A DNA stretch of 64,000 nucleotides from Sulfurospirillum multivorans DSM 12446 (GCF_000568815.1 NZ_CP007201.1:248001-312000); one strand, 5' to 3'. Counted from the first letter of the stretch, positions 16,453-25,633 are shown. The notes: generated by a model from the sequence alone, not told the origin. Numbers and translations: made by a program.

Positions 16453-16610
16453 CTTTTTTTATAAGTAGTTTTTAAATAATCAAAAAAGCCTAGAATTGAA
16501 CCCTCATTATTTAAAATTGTGAGAGAGTCGTATTTTTGACCATCACATGTAAAAGAAATATCCAACTTATCCTTGGCAACATCTACACCAACAAAAACAA
16601 CTTTACGCAT
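16453..16610 (-). pseudogene. IS110-family transposase, N-terminal remnant
   Basis: About 52 residues starting MRKVVFVGVDVAKDKLDISF, the typical first strand of the IS110 DEDD transposase with its first catalytic Asp, then NNEGSILGFFDYLK. The frame enters the IS21 right end and continues there only by chance. The rest of the transposase is not present on the far side of the IS21 element, so a deletion has removed it. It marks an older insertion at this chromosomal boundary. Confidence 0.82.
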
Positions 16611-16816
16611 GGTAAATCCTTTTTTATGTATAATGTGTACTTCTTTATACTTGTAAACGTGATCTAGTCACTAGATTATTATTAAAAGTTAGTACACGAA
16701 AACCCCTATCTTCATTTAAAGCTTAAAGCCTAAGGTATAATTCGGGGTTAAACGTGTATATCGTGAGAATCAAGTAACTTTTAACACGAATAATTCAAAG
16801 AGTATTAAAAGGATGA

Positions 16817-16845
16817 ATGACAAAAAGCATCTTACAAGGTATAAT
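16817..16845 (+). promoter_or_regulatory. Promoter of greA
   Basis: ATGACA at 16817-16822 and TATAAT at 16840-16845 are separated by 17 bases, a good sigma-70-type match just ahead of greA. The preceding 200 bases, back to the IS110 remnant, hold no gene; they contain a short inverted pair (AACCCC near 16702 and GGGGTT near 16744), possibly part of the IS110 end. Confidence 0.65.
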
Positions 16846-16866
16846 GGAAGATATTAAGGAGTGAAA

Positions 16867-17364
16867 ATGAGCAATGCAAAAGAACCAATGACCGAATACG
16901 GTTACAAAAAATTAATGAATGAACTGAATGATCTTAAAAAAAAGCAACGACCGGAGACGGTTATTGAGCTTGATATTGCGAGAAGCCACGGCGATTTAAA
17001 AGAAAATGCGGAATACCATGCCGCGAAAGAGCGTTTAGCGTTTATTGATGGGCGTATTGGGGAACTCAGCGATCTTGTATCGCGCGCGCAAGTGATTGAC
17101 CCAACCACGTATGAACATGAGAAAATTCGCTTTGGTTCGACCATTATGTTGGAAAATTTAGAAACCAACGAAGAGGTGACGTACACCATCGTGGGAAGTA
17201 CGGAGAGCAATCCGGACCTAGGGCTCATTTCGTACTATTCACCTTTAGCGATTCAGTTAATGGGACGAGGAGAAGGTGAAGAAGTAACCATCAAACTGCC
17301 TTCAGGCAAACAAGTGTATGAGGTTTTAGAAGTCGCATACCGTGAGATCAATTTCGAGGGATAA
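16867..17364 (+). CDS. greA: Transcription elongation factor GreA
   Basis: A 165-residue GreA that rescues backtracked RNA polymerase by stimulating transcript cleavage. The N-terminal coiled coil includes KLMNELNDLKKKQRPETV and IARSHGDLKENAEYHAAKE, whose DLKENAEY tip carries the acidic residues inserted into the polymerase channel. The C-terminal FKBP-like domain follows (GLISYYSPLAIQLMGRGEGEEV). AAGGAG at 16856-16861 places the start at ATG 16867 rather than GTG 16861. It is the first core gene beside the island and reads into argC with only one base between them. Confidence 0.96.
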   Translation: MSNAKEPMTEYGYKKLMNELNDLKKKQRPETVIELDIARSHGDLKENAEYHAAKERLAFIDGRIGELSDLVSRAQVIDPTTYEHEKIRFGSTIMLENLETNEEVTYTIVGSTESNPDLGLISYYSPLAIQLMGRGEGEEVTIKLPSGKQVYEVLEVAYREINFEG

Positions 17365-17365
17365 C

Positions 17366-18379
17366 ATGGCAAAAATAGACGTAGCCATCATCGGCGCAAG
17401 CGGTTATACAGGCTTAGAGCTGATCAAAATTTTGATCAATCACCCCCATTTTAACATTAGCTACATCGCAACCACAGAAGGCGGCATCAAAGCGAGCGAA
17501 TTGCATCCAAGTTTACTGGGCGTTTTCGAGCAAGAGGTTTTAAAAGCAGATGCTTCAGTCGTTGCCAAGCATGCTAAGCTCGCTTTTTTAGCGCTTCCGC
17601 ATAAAGCGGCGATGGGGTTTGCGAAAGAGCTTTTGGGTTTACATGTAAAGGTAGTTGACCTTTCCGCGGATTATCGTTTGGAGTTAGAAGCGTATGAGAA
17701 ACACTACTGTGAACATGAAGATAAAGAGCATTTAAAAGAGGCTATTTACGGGCTTCCTGAGATCAATCGTGCCAAAATCAAAGAGGCGAATCTGATTGCC
17801 AATCCAGGGTGTTATCCAACGGCTTCGATTTTGGGAATTTTACCGTTTTTGAGTTATCTTAAAAAAGATGCGCCCATCTTTATTGATGCAAAAAGTGGTG
17901 TGTCGGGTGCGGGTAAAAAACCGAGTGCGACAGCGCATTTTGTCACCATCAATGAAAATATCTTTGCCTACAATCCGCTCAAACATCGCCATGAGCCAGA
18001 GATTTCTGAAAAACTCCGACTTGTGAGTGGACATCCGTTTGAGGTGAATTTTGTACCGCATTTATTGCCTGTGAGTCGTGGCATGTTGGTAAGCTCGTAT
18101 TTGCAAACCAATGAGGTGATTGACGCGAAAGCGATTCTTCAGGATTTTTATAAAAATGAACGTTTTGTACGTATCCGCGAAGTACCTGTGGATATTAAAT
18201 CAACCGCAGGAACGAACTTTTGCGATATTTTTGTGAGCCAAAAAGGCAAATCCATTTTTGTCTCATCAAGCATCGACAACCTTTTACGGGGTGCGTCCGC
18301 CCAAGCGGTCGTGAATGCCAATCTGATGTGCGGCTTTGAAGAGTCCGCAGGAATCCCTATTATCGCCTATGTCCCCTAA
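17366..18379 (+). CDS. argC: N-acetyl-gamma-glutamyl-phosphate reductase
   Basis: A 337-residue enzyme of arginine synthesis that reduces N-acetylglutamyl phosphate to the semialdehyde with NADPH. The N-terminal Rossmann motif is GASGYTGLEL. The catalytic Cys149 lies in NPGCYPTAS, and HRHEPEI follows in the substrate domain. The ATG is 1 base after the greA stop. A TTACATGTAA palindrome at 17639 is read as Leu-His-Val-Lys. The gene overlaps the next one by 11 bases. Confidence 0.96.
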   Translation: MAKIDVAIIGASGYTGLELIKILINHPHFNISYIATTEGGIKASELHPSLLGVFEQEVLKADASVVAKHAKLAFLALPHKAAMGFAKELLGLHVKVVDLSADYRLELEAYEKHYCEHEDKEHLKEAIYGLPEINRAKIKEANLIANPGCYPTASILGILPFLSYLKKDAPIFIDAKSGVSGAGKKPSATAHFVTINENIFAYNPLKHRHEPEISEKLRLVSGHPFEVNFVPHLLPVSRGMLVSSYLQTNEVIDAKAILQDFYKNERFVRIREVPVDIKSTAGTNFCDIFVSQKGKSIFVSSSIDNLLRGASAQAVVNANLMCGFEESAGIPIIAYVP

Positions 18380-19103
18380 TCTTATCATCCAAGAAGGAGC
18401 GCTTTTTATTGCCGATGCGCATGATTCAGATGAGCGCTCTTTCTTCTTTGATTTCCTTTTACATGTAAAGCAAAATCCTCCACCCCAACTCTTTTTAATG
18501 GGCGATATGTTCGACCTTTTGGTGGGCAGTGTTGCGCATGGGGTTCAACAGTACCAACGCTATATTGATCTGATTGAGGCGCTTGGAAAAAGTTGTGAAG
18601 TTTACTATTTTGAGGGCAATCACGACTTTGATCTCTCCAAACTCTTTAACCATGTAAAAGTGATTCCGATTGAATCACAACCACTTACATGTAAACTTCC
18701 CAGTGGCAAAACCTGCTTGTTGTTGCATGGCGATAAGTATGGAACGCTTCTTAATCGCACGTATACCAAAATCATCCGCAATCAAAGTGTCTTAAAAATC
18801 CTTAATTATATTGATAAAAGAACAGGCGCTTCAATCTCAAAAAAGATCCAAAATGATCAACGCACGAAAAAATTGTGCAAGACCATCGAGCATTTTGCAA
18901 CGCAAATACAACGCAAGCTTCATTTTTACCCCCAAACGGACGTTATTGCAGAGGGACATTACCATCAGAATGTCGATTTTATGGTCTCTGGCGTGCATTA
19001 TGTAAATTTTTCCTCTTTTGCGTGCGATCAAAGTTACTTTAGTGTACAATCTTCCTCAGAGACAGAATTTGCGCAAAAGCAACTAAGGGGCTGCAATGGC
19101 TAA
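18369..19103 (+). CDS. lpxH: LpxH-like UDP-2,3-diacylglucosamine pyrophosphatase (metallophosphoesterase)
   Basis: A 244-residue calcineurin-like phosphoesterase. Metal-binding motifs appear in order: ADAHDSD (DxH), MGDMFDLL (GD), EGNHDFD (GNHD), LLHGDKYG and EGHYHQN (GHxH). This set and length match LpxH, which cleaves UDP-diacylglucosamine to lipid X on the inner membrane face in lipid A synthesis; another metallophosphoesterase role is possible. The ATG at 18369 overlaps the argC end, and the stop overlaps cheV by 8 bases. Two TTACATGTAA sites lie inside. Confidence 0.78.
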   Translation: MSPNLIIQEGALFIADAHDSDERSFFFDFLLHVKQNPPPQLFLMGDMFDLLVGSVAHGVQQYQRYIDLIEALGKSCEVYYFEGNHDFDLSKLFNHVKVIPIESQPLTCKLPSGKTCLLLHGDKYGTLLNRTYTKIIRNQSVLKILNYIDKRTGASISKKIQNDQRTKKLCKTIEHFATQIQRKLHFYPQTDVIAEGHYHQNVDFMVSGVHYVNFSSFACDQSYFSVQSSSETEFAQKQLRGCNG

Positions 19104-20046
19104 AGAGAGTATTTTGAAAGTAGGCTCTAATGAAATGGAGCTGGTGGACTTCCGTATTTTTAAAAAGGAAGAAAACGGGGTGTATGAGGGAATTTACGGT
19201 GTGAACGTTGCGAAAGTGCGCGAGATCATCAAAATTCCTAATTTAACAGAACTTCCAGGCGTTCCTGATTATATCGAGGGAATTTTTGACCTTCGTGGCA
19301 TCGTAATTCCTGTGGTAAATCTTGCAAAATGGATGAACATTAAAGAGCCGGATGATGGATCGATTAAACCTCGTATTATCATTACGGAGTTTAGCGACAT
19401 TTTGATCGGTTTTGTGGTGCATGAAGCCAAACGCATTCGTCGTATCAGCTGGAAAGATATTGAGCCAGCATCGTTTGTTGCGGGCATGGGCTCACTGGAT
19501 AAGAGTCAGATTACAGGTGTAACGCGTATTGAAAATGACGATGTACTTTTGATCTTAGATCTTGAGAGCGTGGTTCAAGCACTGGGCATTTACCAACCGA
19601 AAATGGATATTAATGATGACCAAATTCTTAAAGTAGAAGGCACCGCACTCATTTTGGATGACAGTATGACGGCTCGAAAGCTTGTCAGCGATGCGCTTAA
19701 AAAGATGGGCATGCGTGTGGTTGAAGCCAAAGATGGAATGGAAGGGATGCAAAGACTCAATGAGCTTTACGCAACCTACGGTGATCGTTTAACCGATGAG
19801 GTCAAAATTATTATCAGCGATGTCGAGATGCCTCAAATGGATGGATTTCACTTTGCAGCCAATGTGAAAGAGGATGCCAGATTTAAAAACATTCCGATCG
19901 TTTTTAACTCTTCAATTAGCGATCATTTTAGCGAGATCAGGGGCAAAGAGGCGGGCGGTGAAGCCTACTTAACGAAGTTTGATGCAGGAATTTTCTACAA
20001 GGAAGTCTCAAAAGTCATCAAATCACACGTGAAAACAGCACAATAG
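19096..20046 (+). CDS. cheV: Chemotaxis coupling protein CheV (CheW-receiver fusion)
   Basis: A 316-residue protein. Residues 1-165 are a CheW-like scaffold domain (VNVAKVREIIKIPNLTELPGVPDY, GIFDLRGIVIPVVNLAKWM) that joins receptors to CheA. Residues 178-316 are a receiver domain (LILDDSMTAR, phosphoacceptor Asp in IISDVEMPQMDG, Lys in AYLTKFD). It is the first gene of cheV-cheA-cheW, with an 11-base gap to cheA. CheV is thought to tune adaptation by accepting phosphate from CheA. Confidence 0.95.
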   Translation: MAKESILKVGSNEMELVDFRIFKKEENGVYEGIYGVNVAKVREIIKIPNLTELPGVPDYIEGIFDLRGIVIPVVNLAKWMNIKEPDDGSIKPRIIITEFSDILIGFVVHEAKRIRRISWKDIEPASFVAGMGSLDKSQITGVTRIENDDVLLILDLESVVQALGIYQPKMDINDDQILKVEGTALILDDSMTARKLVSDALKKMGMRVVEAKDGMEGMQRLNELYATYGDRLTDEVKIIISDVEMPQMDGFHFAANVKEDARFKNIPIVFNSSISDHFSEIRGKEAGGEAYLTKFDAGIFYKEVSKVIKSHVKTAQ

Positions 20047-20056
20047 GGGTAGAACG

Positions 20057-22393
20057 ATGGAAGATATTCAAGAAATTTTAGAAGATTTTTTGGTTGAAGC
20101 GTTCGAACTTATTGAACAACTTGATCAAAACTTAGTGGAGCTTGAGTCCAATCCCGATGATTTGGAACTGCTCAACAGTATTTTTAGGGTCGCACATACG
20201 ATTAAAGGATCATCATCCTTTTTAAATTTTGACATTCTAACAGGTCTCACACACCACATGGAAGATGTTTTAAATAAAGCACGCCATGGTGATTTGAAAC
20301 TCACACCTGAGGTTATGGATGTGGTTTTGGAGTCTATTGATTTGATGAAAAGCTTGCTTCATGCCATTCGTGACAGTGGAAATGACACTTCAGCGGGTAT
20401 TGATATTACGGATATTTGCCGTCGTTTGGACATCATCTCTAATGGTGAATCTGCCGCCAATGTTGTCGTAACACCAGCGGAAGTGGATGAGTCTCCAACC
20501 CCTACGTATGAAGAGGATGATAACACAGACTACTCCAAACTAAGCGACAAAGAGGTCGAAGACGAAATTGAACGTCTTTTGAAAATGCGTAAAGAAGAAG
20601 ACCGCAAACGTAAAGAAAACACCAGTGCTGCTAAAGCGGCGGCTGTGCCTACACCATCGTTTGAGAGTTTGAAAGACAGCGATGAAGAAGTAGCACCAAA
20701 AGCGGCGGCTGAACCTGTTGTTGCAAAACGCGCTTCAGCCGAAGCGAATGCGCCAGCTAAAAAAGAGTCAGCCAGTGCGATGGAGCAAACCATTCGTGTT
20801 GAGGTTAAGCGACTAGATCACTTAATGAACCTTATTGGTGAGCTGGTTTTGGGTAAAAACAGACTTTTAAAAATTTACGACGACGTGGAAGAGCGTTATG
20901 AAGGTGAAAAGTTCTTAGAAGAGCTGAACCAAGTGGTTTCATCGATTTCACTCGTCACAACCGATCTTCAAATTGCGGTTATGAAAACCAGAATGCTTCC
21001 AATTGCAAAAGTCTTTAACAAATTCCCAAGAATGGTAAGAGACCTCTCTCGTGAACTTGGAAAGCAGATCGAACTTGAAATTTCAGGTGAAGAGACCGAG
21101 CTTGATAAGTCCATCGTTGAAGAGATTGGCGATCCACTGGTGCATATTATTCGTAACTCATGCGATCATGGTATTGAAGATGGTGCGACCAGACGAGCGC
21201 AGGGTAAATCCGAGATGGGACTCATTCAGCTTAAAGCGTACAATGAGGGAAATCACATTGTTATTGAGATTACCGACGATGGTAAAGGACTTGATCCTGA
21301 TCTTCTTCGTTCAAAAGCAGTTGAAAAAGGTATGATTACCGAGCGTGAAGCCGATGCAATGACCGACAAAGAAGCCTTTGCATTGATCTTTAGACCATCA
21401 TTGTCTACTGCGAAAGTGGTAACAAACGTTTCAGGTCGTGGTGTGGGAATGGATGTTGTTAAAACCAACATCGAAAAACTCAACGGTATCATTGATGTCG
21501 ACAGCGAAGTTGGACATGGTACGGTGATTAAACTCAAAATTCCTCTTACTTTAGCGATTATTCAAGCCTTGCTTGTCGGTGCGCAAGAGGAGTACTATGC
21601 GATTCCTTTGGCGTCTGTTTTAGAGACGGTTCGTATACCATTGGATGAGATTTATACGATTGAAGGCAAAAATGTTTTAAGACTTCGTGATGAAGTGCTC
21701 TCTTTGGTTCGCCTCTCAGACATCTTTGGTGTCAAACAGGTGTATGAAGGTGGCGAGCATACCTATGTGGTTGTTATCGGACTTGCAGAGTCTAAACTGG
21801 GTGTTGTGGTTGACACATTGGTAGGTCAAGAAGAGATTGTTATTAAATCACTCGGTGATTACCTCCAAGGCATCGAAGGCATCGCGGGTGCTACGATTCG
21901 AGGAGATGGACGTGTGACATTGATCGTCGATGTTGCCGCTCTTATGAATCTTGCAAAAGGCATCACGGTTGATATTCGTGCGAGTGCAGAAACCGTTGTG
22001 AAGACCAAAACGGTACCAAGCGACTACATCGTTTTAGCGGTGGATGATAGTGCGATGGATCGTAACATCATGAAAAAATCGATGGAACCTATTGGGGTTA
22101 AAGTGCTTGAAGCCAGCAATGGTCAAGAAGCTCTTAACATGCTCAAATCGGCTGAATACAGCATCGATGCGGTTTTGATTGATATTGAGATGCCGCGCAT
22201 GGATGGATACACGTTAGCGGGCGAGATTCGTAAATACTCGAAGTACAAAAACCTTCCACTCATTGCAGTAACATCTCGTACGTCTAAATCAGACAGACTT
22301 AGAGGCGTTGAATCAGGTATGAGTGAATACATCACCAAGCCATACTCTCCCGAATATCTCGAGAGTGTTGTGCGAAAAAATATAAAACTATAA
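20057..22393 (+). CDS. cheA: Chemotaxis histidine kinase CheA with C-terminal receiver domain
   Basis: A 778-residue CheA-receiver hybrid. The HPt domain carries His47 in RVAHTIKGSSSFL. An Ala/Glu-rich linker follows around residues 150-240, without an obvious CheY-binding P2 domain. Then come the dimerisation helices (RLDHLMNLIGELVLGKN), the ATP-binding domain (HIIRNSCDHGIE, ITDDGKGLD, VSGRGVGMDVV) and the CheW-like regulatory domain. Last is a receiver (VLAVDDSAMDR, LIDIEMPRMDGY, ITKPYSPEY). The fused receiver is characteristic of Campylobacterota and may act as a phosphate sink. cheW follows 13 bases later. Confidence 0.96.
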   Translation: MEDIQEILEDFLVEAFELIEQLDQNLVELESNPDDLELLNSIFRVAHTIKGSSSFLNFDILTGLTHHMEDVLNKARHGDLKLTPEVMDVVLESIDLMKSLLHAIRDSGNDTSAGIDITDICRRLDIISNGESAANVVVTPAEVDESPTPTYEEDDNTDYSKLSDKEVEDEIERLLKMRKEEDRKRKENTSAAKAAAVPTPSFESLKDSDEEVAPKAAAEPVVAKRASAEANAPAKKESASAMEQTIRVEVKRLDHLMNLIGELVLGKNRLLKIYDDVEERYEGEKFLEELNQVVSSISLVTTDLQIAVMKTRMLPIAKVFNKFPRMVRDLSRELGKQIELEISGEETELDKSIVEEIGDPLVHIIRNSCDHGIEDGATRRAQGKSEMGLIQLKAYNEGNHIVIEITDDGKGLDPDLLRSKAVEKGMITEREADAMTDKEAFALIFRPSLSTAKVVTNVSGRGVGMDVVKTNIEKLNGIIDVDSEVGHGTVIKLKIPLTLAIIQALLVGAQEEYYAIPLASVLETVRIPLDEIYTIEGKNVLRLRDEVLSLVRLSDIFGVKQVYEGGEHTYVVVIGLAESKLGVVVDTLVGQEEIVIKSLGDYLQGIEGIAGATIRGDGRVTLIVDVAALMNLAKGITVDIRASAETVVKTKTVPSDYIVLAVDDSAMDRNIMKKSMEPIGVKVLEASNGQEALNMLKSAEYSIDAVLIDIEMPRMDGYTLAGEIRKYSKYKNLPLIAVTSRTSKSDRLRGVESGMSEYITKPYSPEYLESVVRKNIKL

Positions 22394-22406
22394 GTGGGGC
22401 AAAACG

Positions 22407-22901
22407 ATGAATGATAAACTCAATCAAATTCTTAAAAAACAGCAAGAACAAGTTGATGAGCCGCACAAAAAAGAGGATGATGTTATTCAACTGGTCGGAT
22501 TTATTATAGGGCAAGAAGAGTACGCGGTGCCCATTTTAAGCATTCAAGAGATCATTAAACCGATTGAATACACAAGGGTTCCCAGTGTGCCAACGTATAT
22601 CTTAGGTGTCTTTAACCTTCGCGGAAGCGTCATTCCTTTGATTGATCTTAGAAGCAAGTTCAAAATGGATCCAGCTAAAGTGACGGAAGATACGCGCTAC
22701 ATCGTTATGAAGGGTGTCGATAATACCGCAGGCTTTGTGATTGATCGTCTCACAGAGGCGATTCGTATCAAAAGCAGTCGTATTGGACCACCACCTGAAA
22801 CGATTCATGCGGAAAAAGGGATGGTGTACGGCATTGGAATGCGGGATGAAAATATCTTGACAATTCTCAAAGTCGAACAACTCTTAAAACGCGATTTCTA
22901 A
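22407..22901 (+). CDS. cheW: Chemotaxis adaptor CheW
   Basis: A 164-residue coupling protein linking chemoreceptors to CheA. After a charged N-terminal tail (KKQQEQVDEPHKKEDD) the SH3-like CheW fold has EEYAVPILSIQEIIKP, VPSVPTYILGVFNLRGSVIPLIDLR and AGFVIDRLTEAIRI. It is the third gene of the chemotaxis operon and is followed directly by a strong hairpin terminator. Confidence 0.95.
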   Translation: MNDKLNQILKKQQEQVDEPHKKEDDVIQLVGFIIGQEEYAVPILSIQEIIKPIEYTRVPSVPTYILGVFNLRGSVIPLIDLRSKFKMDPAKVTEDTRYIVMKGVDNTAGFVIDRLTEAIRIKSSRIGPPPETIHAEKGMVYGIGMRDENILTILKVEQLLKRDF

Positions 22902-22907
22902 ACCCTT

Positions 22908-22941
22908 GTAAAGCGCCAAATCAAAAGGTTTGGCGCTTTAC
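22908..22941. terminator. Bidirectional terminator between cheW and metF-like gene
   Basis: GTAAAGCGCCAAA (22908-22920) pairs perfectly with TTTGGCGCTTTAC (22929-22941) across an 8-base loop. The two flanking genes converge on it. The right arm runs straight into a TTACATGTAA palindrome (22938-22947). Poly-T tails are weak on both sides. Confidence 0.75.
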
Positions 22942-22952
22942 ATGTAAACACC

Positions 22953-23867
22953 TTAATACTTCACCAAATCTGCGACCAATTCAAAGTTATTGGCACTCAT
23001 TATATGAATCTTTGGATGAATCTTTTTAAGTTCTAAAAAGGCATTTAAAGAGAGTTCAAACCCTACTTTTTTCTCTTCTTCTTCACTGATTTTTTTAGCA
23101 TGTGCTAGTTTGTCCATCCAGATAGAAGGCACATGAATGCCTGGAACGTGCGCGCTCAAAAATTGAGCGGTACGCAGTTTGATAATCGGAAAAAACCCTA
23201 AAATGAGTTGCGCTTGGCTCTGCTCTTTGTTGATCTCGGCTTTGGCATCTTTGAGTAAGTCTAAAAGCATTTTCGCATTTTCAACGCTGTAAACAGGTTG
23301 GGTGATGATGCCCACCGCGCCATGTTTGATCTTTGTTGCCATCTTTTTCATTAAATTTTTAGGGGTATTGGCATGTGCATTGCACACCGCAAAGGAGTAA
23401 ATGGGTTTGGGTTGCGTTTTAAACGGTTTTCCCGAGTAGTCAATGCCTGCATTAAAGCACTGAATGATTTCTAACAGAAGCGTACTGTTTCCTTCAAAAA
23501 CCCCTTTAACGGCGGGTTGATCACTTGCGCTCGCTGGGTCTCCCGTAAGGGCGAGAATCGTGCGCAGATCAAATCCATTGGCGCCCAAAAGGTCCGATTG
23601 TAAGGCGACTTTATTGCGGTCTCGCATGCTCATTGTCGCGATGACGGGTTTATGAAACTGTGTTTGAAGTTTGAGCGCGCCAAAAAGGGCATTGAACTTA
23701 AGACGTGCGAGCGGATTGTCGGTGGTGCTAAAGCCATCCACAATTTTATCCAGTCCAAACGTCGCAATTTTTTCAATAATCGGCTCAAACGTTGGCTCGT
23801 GCATCGGGGTTGTCTCAAGCGTCAAGAAGGTGTCATGCTTTAATTTTTCAATAAAATTTTCAATCAT
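22953..23867 (-). CDS. Methylenetetrahydrofolate reductase family protein
   Basis: A 304-residue TIM-barrel flavoprotein of the MetF family. Motifs are LTLETTPMHEPTFEPI at the start, TMSMRDRNKVALQSDLLGA and ILALTGDPAS (the conserved RD and LTGDP segments) and GAVGIITQPVYSVE. MetF makes 5-methyltetrahydrofolate for methionine synthesis. The version here has the MRDRN...LQSDLLGA wording typical of MetF-like domains in anaerobes, so an alternative role in one-carbon metabolism is possible. It stands alone on the minus strand, convergent with the chemotaxis operon. Confidence 0.8.
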   Translation of the reverse strand: MIENFIEKLKHDTFLTLETTPMHEPTFEPIIEKIATFGLDKIVDGFSTTDNPLARLKFNALFGALKLQTQFHKPVIATMSMRDRNKVALQSDLLGANGFDLRTILALTGDPASASDQPAVKGVFEGNSTLLLEIIQCFNAGIDYSGKPFKTQPKPIYSFAVCNAHANTPKNLMKKMATKIKHGAVGIITQPVYSVENAKMLLDLLKDAKAEINKEQSQAQLILGFFPIIKLRTAQFLSAHVPGIHVPSIWMDKLAHAKKISEEEEKKVGFELSLNAFLELKKIHPKIHIMSANNFELVADLVKY

Positions 23868-23898
23868 TTCGTTTATCCATTCGGGTGAACTTTGGCGT

Positions 23899-23969
23899 AT
23901 TATAACTTAAACGCTGAAAAAGAGGTAATTGTTTTATGTTTTATTGCCTAAGCAAGATACTGCTATAAT
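23899..23969. promoter_or_regulatory. Divergent promoter region for metF-like gene and serB
   Basis: On the plus strand TATAAT at 23964-23969, with TGC before it, lies 32 bases ahead of serB. On the minus strand TATAAT (23899-23904) lies 31 bases ahead of the metF-like gene. No clear -35 box is visible, which is common in Campylobacterota. Confidence 0.55.
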
Positions 23970-24001
23970 AAGTGCCTTAAGAATCACAAGGAGCAGTCTG
24001 G

Positions 24002-24622
24002 ATGAAGTTGTGTGTGTTTGATTTTGACTCAACGCTGATGGATGGCGAAACCATCGATTTTCTAGCCAAAGCGCATGGAGTCGAAAAAGAGGTTTCAACG
24101 ATAACTGAAGCTGCGATGCGTGGAGAGCTTGATTTTTTCGAGAGTTTGAGCACACGTGTAGGGCTTTTAAAAGGGATGAACGCCAAAATTGCAGAAGAGA
24201 TGTGCGCTTGCTTACCTCTGATGAATGGTGCCAAAGAGGCAATCTCTGGACTGAAAGCCAAAGGCTATACGGTAGTCGTTTTTAGCGGAGGTTTTCGCAT
24301 CGCAACGACACCTGCTAAAGCGATTTTAGGGTTTGATGTGGACTTTGCGAATGTTTTACATGTAAGAGATGGACATCTTAGTGGACTGGTCGGTGGCGAC
24401 ATGATGTTTGGTTTTTCCAAAGGTGATATGCTAAGACGCTTGCAAAATCTTTTACATGTAAGTTATGAAAATACGATTGCCGTGGGTGATGGCGCGAATG
24501 ACATCTCGATGTTTGAATGTGCGGCGAAGAAAGTAGCCTTTTGCGCCAAACCGATTTTGAAAAATGCAGCGAATATCGTGATCGATGAGAAAGATATGCG
24601 CAATCTTCTCCAATTTATTTAA
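24002..24622 (+). CDS. serB: Phosphoserine phosphatase
   Basis: A 206-residue HAD-superfamily phosphatase for the last step of serine synthesis. Motif I is FDFDSTLMDGE (Asp7 nucleophile, Asp9), motif II is VVFSGGFR, and motif III/IV is AVGDGANDISMF. Cap residues in AMRGELDFFESL match SerB. No ACT domain is present. Two TTACATGTAA palindromes (24356, 24452) each encode Leu-His-Val. Confidence 0.94.
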   Translation: MKLCVFDFDSTLMDGETIDFLAKAHGVEKEVSTITEAAMRGELDFFESLSTRVGLLKGMNAKIAEEMCACLPLMNGAKEAISGLKAKGYTVVVFSGGFRIATTPAKAILGFDVDFANVLHVRDGHLSGLVGGDMMFGFSKGDMLRRLQNLLHVSYENTIAVGDGANDISMFECAAKKVAFCAKPILKNAANIVIDEKDMRNLLQFI

Positions 24623-24634
24623 AAGAGTCAAACA

Positions 24635-25633
24635 ATGTATAACAATGAACTGAAATTTTCGTTATGGTGTGATTTTGTGGAGCGAAGCTTCCTTGAGGGT
24701 GAATTTGGCGAGTTGATCGCAAACAATGTTGTTAATGCGGCAACGAGTAATCCTTCTATTTTCCAAGCCGCTTTTTTAGGCTCGCCTGCGTATGCAGAAG
24801 ATAAAGCCAAACTCCAAGGCAAATCGGCTAAAGAGATTTATGAAGCGCTGGCGATTAGCGACATTCAACTCGCCGCCAAAAAGCTTTTAAGTTCGTATGA
24901 AAAAGGCGATGATGGCTTTATCAGCATCGAAGTAGACCCTTTCTTATGTGACGATACCGAAGCGACCGTAGAAGAGGGCAAACGCCTTTTCAAAGCGATC
25001 GGTTATCCTAATGTGATGATCAAAGTACCAGCTACGGAGGCTGGTTTTAGTGCGATGGAAGCGCTTTTGAGCGAAGGCATAAATGTCAATGCTACTCTTG
25101 TTTTCTCTGACACTCAAACCAAAGAGTGTATTAAAGCCTTTGGCAGTGCGAATAAAACGTTAGTCGAAAAAGGGGTTAAAAAACTGCCTCAAGCGGTCAT
25201 CAGCATCTTTGTCAGTCGTTTTGATCGTAAGTTGGATGGTGAACTTGCAAAGATTGATTTTGTAACATCACGTGTGGGCATTATGAACGCCATGCGTTGC
25301 TATGAGCTCATTCAAAATGCAAAGTTACCCAATGTGAGAACGTTGTTTGCGAGTACAGGCGCTAAAGGCGATAAGCTGAGTCCTGATTATTACATTAAAG
25401 AACTTTTGCTTCCAAACTCGATCAATACCGCTCCACTTGCAACCATTAAAGCATTCATTGCCTCTTCTAAAGCGTGCAAGCCTATCGAGCTTAGATCGGA
25501 CTGGATTGAGAACTTTTTTCACTCTGTAGAAGCCAATGGCATCGATATGAACGTTGTATGTGATGAATTGATGGATGAGGGTTTACGTGCCTTTAAAGAA
25601 GCTTTTGTAGAGATTTTAAACGAACTCAAATAG
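24635..25633 (+). CDS. tal: Transaldolase
   Basis: A 332-residue transaldolase that moves a three-carbon unit between sugar phosphates in the non-oxidative pentose phosphate pathway. NAATSNPSIF holds the conserved substrate-binding region. Lys130 in MIKVPATEAG is the Schiff-base lysine. NATLVFSDTQ and SIFVSRFDRKLD follow. It lies 12 bases after serB and 15 bases before the interrupted pilT-like gene, so it is probably in one operon with them. Confidence 0.94.
   Translation: MYNNELKFSLWCDFVERSFLEGEFGELIANNVVNAATSNPSIFQAAFLGSPAYAEDKAKLQGKSAKEIYEALAISDIQLAAKKLLSSYEKGDDGFISIEVDPFLCDDTEATVEEGKRLFKAIGYPNVMIKVPATEAGFSAMEALLSEGINVNATLVFSDTQTKECIKAFGSANKTLVEKGVKKLPQAVISIFVSRFDRKLDGELAKIDFVTSRVGIMNAMRCYELIQNAKLPNVRTLFASTGAKGDKLSPDYYIKELLLPNSINTAPLATIKAFIASSKACKPIELRSDWIENFFHSVEANGIDMNVVCDELMDEGLRAFKEAFVEILNELK

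Noticed and set aside
16695-16750. tRNA-like or riboswitch-like structure upstream of greA
   Set aside because: Only a short AACCCC/GGGGTT pairing was found. No cloverleaf or known riboswitch core is present, and it may be the IS110 end.
20530-20793. Ala/Ser-rich minus-strand ORF inside cheA
   Set aside because: It is the antisense reading of the Ala/Glu-rich CheA linker, not a gene.
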